A DNA stretch of 64,000 nt from Paramacrobiotus metropolitanus (Eukaryota > Tardigrada > Eutardigrada > Parachela > Macrobiotidae). The first letter of the stretch is position 1. The number at the start of each line of letters is the position of its first letter. Location of the stretch: NCBI RefSeq assembly GCF_019649055.1, contig NW_026570259.1, forward strand, positions 744,001 through 808,000. Reading direction: 5' to 3'. The notes under the pieces were generated by a model. The model saw only the letters and a list, made by a program, of their open reading frames with translations, had not been told where the DNA came from and ran no database searches. This document shows positions 57,118 to 64,000 of this stretch, one piece after another. Both the position numbers and the translations under genes were made by a program.

Positions 57118-59840
57118 TCAGTCAACTGACATCTCATCATCATCTTTTCCCGGCGCACTGCCACTTCCGCCACCAGAACCAGGAGTCGAACTGTCCTGTC
57201 CGGTCTGTGCACCATTTCGCTGCATTGCGGCCACAAAAGCAGCAAAATCTACAAATTTAACTTTGTATTACATTACATATAAACGTTCACGAGGAGTTGT
57301 TTTGCTGCATTTGGGGGAAAATTTCAAACAAATACAGTGTACAAATGACAGCGTTAACGCATAATACAATGCTACACATACAATACAGTACAATGCTACG
57401 TACCGCCATTATTCGCAGCCTGCACAGCCTCGGCGCCCAAATTGAATTCTTGAATGAGAGGTCCTAACTGACGAGTTTCGAAAGCGGAAGTAAAAGCTTG
57501 AATAGCCTGCAAATTCACAACTGTTACATTACCAAGTACCAACACAAACAGTTATACAATGCACCGTTTATCTCCAGCTCACACTGCAATGTCATTTCCT
57601 TGAAATACTTTGTACCTGCTGAAATTGTGGGCTTTGGATAGTACTCATCACTTCCTGGGGAGTGTGCGGAATAAGTGGATCTTGCGGCAGATGTGGGACG
57701 AGACGATCGACGAAGTCCTTGTTGGATAACAGTGGCTGCAGTACAGTTCGGGTTAAGGCTGGCGTCCAATCGACCGGTGGCTGTTCTGCGGTAGCTGCAA
57801 ATACAATAAACATTAATATTAGTGATTCTCTTTATATTCGAAGCATTTACGGTACAACTACGACTTAACTACTAATGTACAACGTGCAAAGACACAAAAC
57901 GATTTTATTATAACTGCTAACTTTGGTATAACTGAATGAAAAACGAGTAGCAACAGTCGTCGTCAATCGTCATTAGACATCGTCTTGATCGGGAGCCACA
58001 ACGCTAACAGAGGGAATTTCCGGGATGGTTTCAGGGATGCCGAACGGTAACGGGCCCTTATTCTCCGCCCTTTCCCCGCGAATCAGCTCCAGTTCTTTGG
58101 CACGCAACTCCGCTTCCAGTCTCAACTTAGCCTCCTCCTGAGCCCTGATCACCGCTTCCTTCTTCCGCTCCTCTTCCAAAATATGCATCTGTATCGACCT
58201 CTCCCGCTCTTCTCGAATGCGGTTAACCTCATCTAATTCGGCTTGAATCTCGGTTTTCTCCTGCTGCAACTGTTGATCTAGATGGCTATTCAGGGCTTCC
58301 TGCTCTAGCCAGCGACCGAGGTATTCAATCGGGTCTTCGGGACGGAGCAGAAGCGTCTCCGCAATCCCCCGCACCAGAACATCTCCAATGTGCTCTTTCA
58401 TCCATTGGAAATTGGGGCGATATGCTTCATCGGATGGCGGCGCAGGCGTCTGGGCCGTCGGAGTCTCTTCCGGAAGATCCGTCAAAGAGACGGGCGACTC
58501 GAAATCTTCCGACTCGGAAGCCATTTTTTTACTTTTAAAAAAACGAGTCTCTATACTAGACACACTTCTTACGCCTTATTTGTTGCTTGGAAACTTACCA
58601 ACAGCTGCAATAAATTTTTGTGCATGTTCTTATAATTTCGAATTGACTTACGCTGCACCGATCCGAGAATATTTCGCAAATCAGCCAACTGGATCTTTCC
58701 TGCAGCCGATCCGCGAGCCCCTGCAGCACGTTGCGCAGCTGGTTTAGCCGGGGCTCCGGTGGGAGCAGCGGGACGAGAGGCGGCCGGTGTCGCACCAGCG
58801 CTCACTGCAGCGGGCGTCGGCGAGCTGGGCGACGCGGCTGATCCATTGCTGGCGGGTCCCCGCAGCCCCTGCAGCAATCCAGCCCCAGCGCCGCCACCTG
58901 CACCTCCCAGTCCGAGCATCTGCAGCAACTGGTTGCGATCCACGCCCTGCAGGAGATCCTGCAGAGAACTTTCGTCTACACAACAAAAGCAAATGAATTT
59001 AACTTCCGCTAATGCTTCCGTCCCATAAAACACTGGCATAGCAAATATACGCCTAATAACTGCTTCCGTATTCTTACCGATTCCCAAAGACTGCAGATCG
59101 GGAGCGATGTTCCCGCCTTCAGTGCCAGGAGTGCGCGGAGGCGTCTTTCCAGCCAGATAATCGCTCACTTTCTTGAAAAGCTCTTCGTCCTTCGATGCAT
59201 CAGGCTCCTGTTGGACCAATATTTGTCAAAGATTTTCGAAAAAGGATCTTATTCTCGAACTCTAAATGAAAACTGATTCGAATAGCATTTAGTGTACGTA
59301 CAATATTCAACATTAAGCGATACAGAAAATAAGACGGAAAATTCGCAGAAAACAATTACAGAAAAAAATAATAAAACAGAAACTTCCCAACAAAAATAAA
59401 TCGTCTAATGTATAATAAATAAAAAAAACAAATGCCATTTGGACCTTCGGAGGCAAAATTCGTACCTGCATCCAGTAGAACAATTTTCGACTGGACCCTT
59501 TGAACTTCAGGAGAAAAACCCGACCAGTGGTGCACTGAGGAATCTTTTTAAATTCGACCTCGTTGGGAAAAATGATCACGTCCTGGAAATAACGTTTTTT
59601 AGCGATTCAGACACCAGATTACGCTGCAACTATGGATGTTCGTACGTCTTCGGGCGTCGTTCCATTGCGCTCCTTCCAGTACAAGTGCAGAAGTTCGTCA
59701 TCGCCCTTGGTGATGTAGACCAGTCCTTTGCGCGGATCAGCGTGGACGGTAGTGCCTTCCAGCTTCATGCGACCAGCCTTAAATTCCACCAGATAGCGAT
59801 TGCTACCGCGCTGCTGAGCGGGACGTCCAAATAAAGCCAT
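57118..59840 (-). CDS. ADRM1: Proteasomal ubiquitin receptor ADRM1 (Rpn13)
   Basis: Seven exons in transcript order: 59840-59646, 59582-59466, 59207-59078, 58975-58652, 57794-57616, 57506-57404, 57248-57118, phases exact, giving 392 residues (human 407). Residues about 15-110 form the Pru domain ([70 protein letters not shown]), which binds ubiquitin and Rpn2 in the 26S proteasome. A Gly/Ala/Pro-rich linker follows. The C-terminal DEUBAD domain ([50 protein letters not shown]) recruits the deubiquitinase UCH37. The chain ends in DDDEMSVD, close to the known acidic tail. The 857-base intron 57795-58651 contains another whole gene on the same strand. Confidence 0.95.
57973..58524 (-). CDS. DPY30-motif protein, DYDC1-like, nested in an ADRM1 intron
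   Basis: Single-exon frame of 183 residues from ATG 58524; an in-frame extension upstream lacks an ATG. Residues about 40-70 hold a DPY30-type dimerisation motif ([20 protein letters not shown] then PIEYLGRWL). This is the pattern seen in DYDC1 and DYDC2 (RP-x-DPIEYLA-x-W). A charged helix of about 90 residues follows ([18 protein letters not shown]), again as in DYDC1, then a Pro-rich end. DYDC proteins are linked to sperm acrosome and cilium biology; DPY30 motifs dock on radial-spoke or AKAP-like partners. The whole gene lies in intron 4 of ADRM1 on the same strand. Alternative: another DPY30-domain protein. Confidence 0.8.
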   Translation of the reverse strand: MASESEDFESPVSLTDLPEETPTAQTPAPPSDEAYRPNFQWMKEHIGDVLVRGIAETLLLRPEDPIEYLGRWLEQEALNSHLDQQLQQEKTEIQAELDEVNRIREERERSIQMHILEEERKKEAVIRAQEEAKLRLEAELRAKELELIRGERAENKGPLPFGIPETIPEIPSVSVVAPDQDDV

Positions 59841-60398
59841 CTATATTAAGATTTATAACTTATAAGCGAACTAGCAAAGAACGCCGAAGACTTAGTTTTA
59901 TTCATAAAATTTAAATGGTGAGACCGCTACGTTATGAACCGCGAACACTGAAAAAGGAAGAGTAGAGGAAAAGCTAAACCCGATCGAAAATCGAAAAAGA
60001 ATGCCGTTGCTACCACGGTACTGAAAGATCAAAGATATCATAACTTTAAAGTGTAAACTGTAAAGTGATAAGTCATGATAACTTTAAGATAAGCACAACT
60101 TTTTTCAGCCACTCGCACGTAGTACCTAAAAATTAATCAAGAAGCTAAGCTGCTAACTCAAACTGCTAATGATACTATGCGAGCGTTTGAAATATATCCA
60201 GCATTACGTCTTACCTTGAGCTAGTCAGTTATAAACTGGTTACGGATTACCGCTTTAATAGTCTGAATATGAAAAAAATTAAAGAAAAAAGTGAATATGT
60301 CGCGAACTCTTTTCGTGAAGAGAATAAATAAAATAATCCTTTAGCAAACTGCAAAGCGCAAACACTCCGGAAGTTTGTTTTCAGCTGCAGATGCACCG
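59841..60398. other. Intergenic gap
   Basis: About 560 AT-rich bases upstream of ADRM1, expected to hold its promoter. No gene seen. Confidence 0.4.
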
Positions 60399-60578
60399 TC
60401 ATCCGTAGTTGCTGTACTGCGACCGCCACTGTATCAGCCGGAAGTACTTTACCACAAGTGGAATTCCATAAGCCACAGCAATTAGCGATGTGAACTCCAA
60501 TCGGCGGTGGATTCCAAGTCCAAGTCGAAAGTTTTCTGGATGAGTACAAGAGTACTTACTTATCAGAAAATCAACCAT
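60399..60578 (-). CDS. Possible small membrane protein
   Basis: A 59-codon frame starting at ATG 60578. It has a basic N-terminal half (HPENFRLGLGIHRRLEF), then one hydrophobic stretch (TSLIAVAYGIPLVVKYF) and a short polar end (RLIQWRSQYSNYG). Single-pass proteins of this size and charge are common in mitochondria, but I recognise no family. Coding status rests only on the plausible composition. Confidence 0.35.
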   Translation of the reverse strand: MVDFLISKYSCTHPENFRLGLGIHRRLEFTSLIAVAYGIPLVVKYFRLIQWRSQYSNYG

Positions 60579-60951
60579 TGCTCCGAGTTTTATTTCTAGG
60601 ATTTTATGATTTTTATCATTAATATATTTATGCCTGATTGACTTTATTACCAATTTTGTAAGAAAGTTTCGCTCTCTAGTTTTTATATTTTAAACCTCAC
60701 GAAGTCTATTAACTTTTGTACACAGCAGGAACAGTACATATTCACTTGTGAGTGAATCATTCAGTTGTTTCTTATGACTTGTCACTTATCAATTTTTCTA
60801 GTTCGAAAAATTTAGATTTTAGCCTCGAACAGTCGAACTTGAGTTTTCTCGGCTTAGTTTAACTGAAACAGTGTTCTGGCTCCTGTTGAGTTGTATTTTG
60901 TTCAGGGAAGGAATCTGCAAAAGTGTCTGTACTCAGTGTACTGCGTTATTA
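60579..60951. other. Intergenic gap before the dehydrogenase
   Basis: AT-rich 373-base region expected to include the dehydrogenase promoter. No defined element seen. Confidence 0.3.
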
Positions 60952-62963
60952 ATGTACGAGCGAATGGCTGCAGCGCATATCGTTCCGGAACTTCTGTACA
61001 CGATATGGCTGGTGATCTACTACATCCTCGAAGCCGTCGTATTATCCCTCATTCCCAATCGCATGAAAGCGCGCAAAGATATTAGCGATGAAGTGGTCCT
61101 AATTACCGGTGGCGGACATGGTATTGGGCGATCGTTGGCAGTTCGGTTCGCGCGGTTGCGCTGTCGGGTGATTATTTTGGACAACAATCAGGAATGGTTG
61201 GATGAAGCACAGCGGATTATTGCATCGGAAGGAGCGGATGTGTATGCATATTTATGCGATGTCTCCAACAGACAGAATGTTTACGAATGCGCGCGGCTGA
61301 TTCAGAATGACGTGGGAGAAGTCTCCATTTTGGTAAATAATGCTGGCATCGTCTGCTCCAAGTATTTTATGGATCTCCCGGATGAAAGCATTACCGATGT
61401 TTTCCGCACTAATACGTTCGCGCATTTTTGGGTGAGTTAAATGGGTGTTGAAGTATTTATTATGATTTATTTTTTTAATAGGATCTTTTGCCCGTTAAAT
61501 ATCATTTGTTTGATATGCTATTCATGATTGATTATTGTAATTATTTTTAAAATTGTTATTAATTATTATGTAAAGCGTGTCGTATTTGAAAATTTTATGG
61601 ATGACTTCGATGCTAAACAGCAAACTGAACTTTGCTTTGTTTTAGATTTTAGCGCTTTGCTGCTTCTGCAGTCGCTGTCGCATATTCGAATTTTGGGAAT
61701 CTGACGAGCAAATTCGATTAATTTAAAGTTGTAAATGAAGAATTTGAAGTTTAAATTTTAGACTATAATTTCTTCATGTTGTAACATTGCTTTGTCTCAA
61801 TAATATATGTGCAAAAAACTATTACTGTAAGTAATTAAATAAAATTGTTTGTTTGGTCTTCCGTGGCCGAACGACGGCAGTTAGTTTATTTTAAGATGGC
61901 AAGACTGCAAGAGGTACATAGTGATTAATATTGCTTTCTGTTTGTAGACGCTGAAGGCTTTCCTGCCCTCCATGATGGATCGCAATCATGGCCACATTAT
62001 AACGATCGCCAGTGTAGTGGGTAAAGGGGCCGGATGCGCCGCGTCGGGCTACATCTCCAGTAAATTTGCCGCAGTGGGACTGCACGAAGCTTTAGAAATG
62101 GAGCTGAGGATGCTGAGACGAACCGGGATCCACATGACGCTGGTTTGCCCCGGCTTGGTTTCCACCGGCCTTTTCGAAGGCGCAGAATACAAGTATGCAC
62201 TTTATAATATAATATGTTTCCTACAGCTGCTTTTGGAAACCTGTTAGTAATTACGAGTACTCGTTGTGAAAATTCGGAATTTCCGAGTCCATAATTGTTT
62301 TACTTCTGGCTGATTTAGTAATCCAGTCACTTGCGTTGATGATGTTATACCTGATCTTAGTAGTTTTTGTGTTCCTCGATGTTTTTAATTTTGCGATCAT
62401 TATGTAGGTTTCCCCGGTTAGTTCCGGTGCTTGACGCGGATAAGCTAGCCGAAGATGTTGTTGACACTGTTTTGCGCAATGGCCATCTGGTGATTACTCC
62501 TTTCATGGCTGAACTCGGGGTTAGAGTCAAAAGGTGAGTGCCGTCCATTCACTTCGTCTGCGTCCAAAAAGTTATGTTATTGAGCGAAGTCCAAATCGCA
62601 TTGCCTGCACCTTTGATTATCGTCGCGCAATGAAATGGACGCACTTTGATCACGTATGTGTATTGTGATTTTGTGCGGCACGGCGCTTCTGCTTTCAGAA
62701 CACGATCTTGTAGTCATTTTGGTTATGCATTCAGTTCATCTGCTTATATTACGTATCTAAGGTGTCGTTAGTCGAATTGCTCTCATTATTGTCAGTGGCC
62801 ACATCATACCAAATTAGCTTATTGTACGCTGCGTGACGCTTCCCTTTTTGTTTGTAGCCTGCTTCCGGTGAAAGCGTGCAATGCCGTTATGGACTTTGCC
62901 GGTGCCACGACAATGCTCAATACATTCCGCGGCAGACAAACCACTACCACTGCTATTTCCTGA
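60952..62963 (+). CDS. Short-chain dehydrogenase (SDR16C / 17-beta-HSD11 type)
   Basis: Four exons: 60952-61431, 61948-62192, 62408-62533, 62858-62963, phases exact, giving 318 residues. An N-terminal hydrophobic segment (LLYTIWLVIYYILEAVVL) should anchor it to the ER or lipid droplets. Classical SDR signatures are present: cofactor motif TGGGHGIG (about 50-57), LCDVSN, NNAG (about 126-129), catalytic Ser in ITIASVVG and YISSK (Y-x3-K). Asp in VIILDNN after the second beta strand favours NAD+ over NADP+. The membrane-anchored layout matches the SDR16C group (17-beta-HSD11/13, RDHE2, RDH10), which act on steroids or retinoids. Substrate unknown. Another ATG at 60964 is usable. Confidence 0.9.
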
Positions 62964-63452
62964 GAATGATTCTCATAGCAGGCTCTCTGCACACCTCTGA
63001 CGTTCGATAATACTGGAGGAATTCTTAATGCCTTATGCATGCGGTATTGGTTATTTTGTATGTGTTTGCTCAAACCCCAGTGATATAGAATTTTTAAACT
63101 TTTGTCGCGTAACGCATTAAGTACTTTATTGGCATTTTTTAAAGATGTATGTACGCGGATTTCCAAATTACACAGGAAGTACACATCCCCTTTTTTATTT
63201 AAAATTTTGCAAAGGCATTTCAGTTTTTATTACAAATTTTGCAAAGGCGTTGAACAATGAACAATTTTTGTTTTGGAAGTCCTCAGTCCAAGATTAAACT
63301 CGTTAACCGAATGCTTTGGAAACCAATAAGAATCAAAACTGGAAGATAAAACATGAAAGCGCTGCTTAGAACGAGATACAACAACGTACAACAACAGTAA
63401 CAAACACTTGACAATCAAACAAATTTGAACAAAAATAACCAAAAGGCATGCT
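62964..63452. other. Intergenic gap
   Basis: Spacer between the convergent dehydrogenase and MED27 genes. Only unsupported short frames are present. Confidence 0.4.
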
Positions 63453-64000
63453 TCAAAAAGTTGTAAATGTGGCCATTCTGCACGACTCATGATAGGGCTC
63501 GAATCGTTTATAGTCCCTCCATGTGGAGGGCATGCCGCGATCGAGATATTTACCACATTTCCGACAGGGAAGACTGAACAATGTTGCAAGGGAATTCAAC
63601 CAGATCTGAAAAGAAAGAATACGCCTGAATTTTGATTCTCCGTGTCTCCCTCAATTAATCAAAATTCAACGATACAGGACCTGTACTACACACTCACGAA
63701 ATGCGTTCCAGAACATCATTAAAATTTTAATACTATTAACATCGATTATGTGTTCCCGAACTTCATTTCGTGTTTATTTCATTGCCTGTTCGGCAGTACT
63801 ATACAGTGGCATATGGACTGCGTACCAGGTAAGGCTTCAACACATGATCCGGATTTAAAGGATTGCAGAAATACAGGAGAGCGGAAGTAGCGTTGTTAGT
63901 CAGAATACGGTAGACTTCAAATTCAGAGGGCGACCACAGGTCCAAAGGCCGCAAAGATTTCGGCTCAAGGTTGAAATTCTCCTCGATGCCGCGGATATTG
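63453..64000 (-). CDS. MED27: Mediator complex subunit 27, 3' part
   Basis: Two exons are visible in transcript order: from beyond the right edge to 63826, and 63605-63453 (stop), joined in phase 0 by a GTACGC donor and CTTTTCAG acceptor. The first encodes LRPLDLWSPSEFEVYRIL and NATSALLYF. The second encodes FSLPCRKCGKYLDRGMPSTW and RDYKRFEPYHESC. These match the conserved C-terminal region of MED27, including its Cys-x2-Cys zinc-binding-like motif followed by P-x-TWRD. MED27 belongs to the Mediator tail/upper-middle region, which links transcription factors to RNA polymerase II. The N-terminus lies outside the window. Convergent with the dehydrogenase gene. Confidence 0.88.

Noticed and set aside
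60247-60549. 100-codon minus-strand frame overlapping the small membrane protein
   Set aside because: Its translation has no coherent segments. The 59-codon frame in another phase has a cleaner hydrophobic segment, and only that one was kept, at low confidence.

Overview
The window is animal (metazoan) nuclear DNA. Nearly every gene is split by short spliceosomal introns, mostly about 45-110 bases. Many of the recognisable genes encode parts of motile cilia or sperm tails: LRRC34, ANKMY1, DRC3, a CCDC83-like protein, AK9, DNAL1 and a DPY30-motif DYDC protein. Others are plain housekeeping genes (ADRM1/Rpn13, MED27, an A20/AN1 zinc-finger protein, an SDR16C-type dehydrogenase). Gene density, small introns and many lineage-restricted secreted proteins suggest a compact invertebrate genome. 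A tardigrade is my best guess, but that is inference only. All exon models were built by hand from splice sites and reading-frame phase.

Layout. 1-288: start of a secreted protein running off the left edge (-). 0.6-3.8 kb: A20/AN1 protein (-) head to head with LRRC34 (+). 4.5-11.4 kb: a lysine-rich unknown (-) and ANKMY1 (-). 11.4-15.3 kb: repeat-rich stretch with a non-autonomous hAT-type transposon flanked by a perfect 8-bp duplication, and a small secreted protein whose intron is full of inverted short repeats. 15.5-23.1 kb: two large unknown genes (-) separated by a dead retroelement fragment. 23.4-31.2 kb: DRC3 (+), CCDC83-like (-), a two-membrane-segment protein (+) and an unknown (-).

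31.9-36.7 kb holds the most unusual gene: seven tandem ten-cysteine modules resembling Ly6/uPAR (three-finger) domains. Modules 2-7 follow one repeating exon rule, and a decayed copy of one module exon lies at 37.9 kb. It is followed by a CUB-LDLa-trypsin protease (38.5-41.3 kb), a Cys-rich unknown (41.9-42.7 kb) and the 30-exon adenylate kinase 9 gene (43.8-53.4 kb), which has a second inverted repeat array in its longest intron. 54.0-64.0 kb: a histidine-rich two-membrane-segment protein (-), DNAL1 (+), ADRM1 (-) with a DYDC-type gene inside one of its introns, a possible small membrane protein, a short-chain dehydrogenase (+) and the 3' end of MED27 (-).

How the genes relate. DNAL1, DRC3, AK9 and probably ANKMY1, CCDC83-like, DYDC-like and LRRC34 would act in the axoneme or spermatogenesis. 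The LU-array protein and the protease are predicted extracellular proteins. ADRM1 serves the 26S proteasome and MED27 the Mediator complex. No tRNA, rRNA or CRISPR array was seen.
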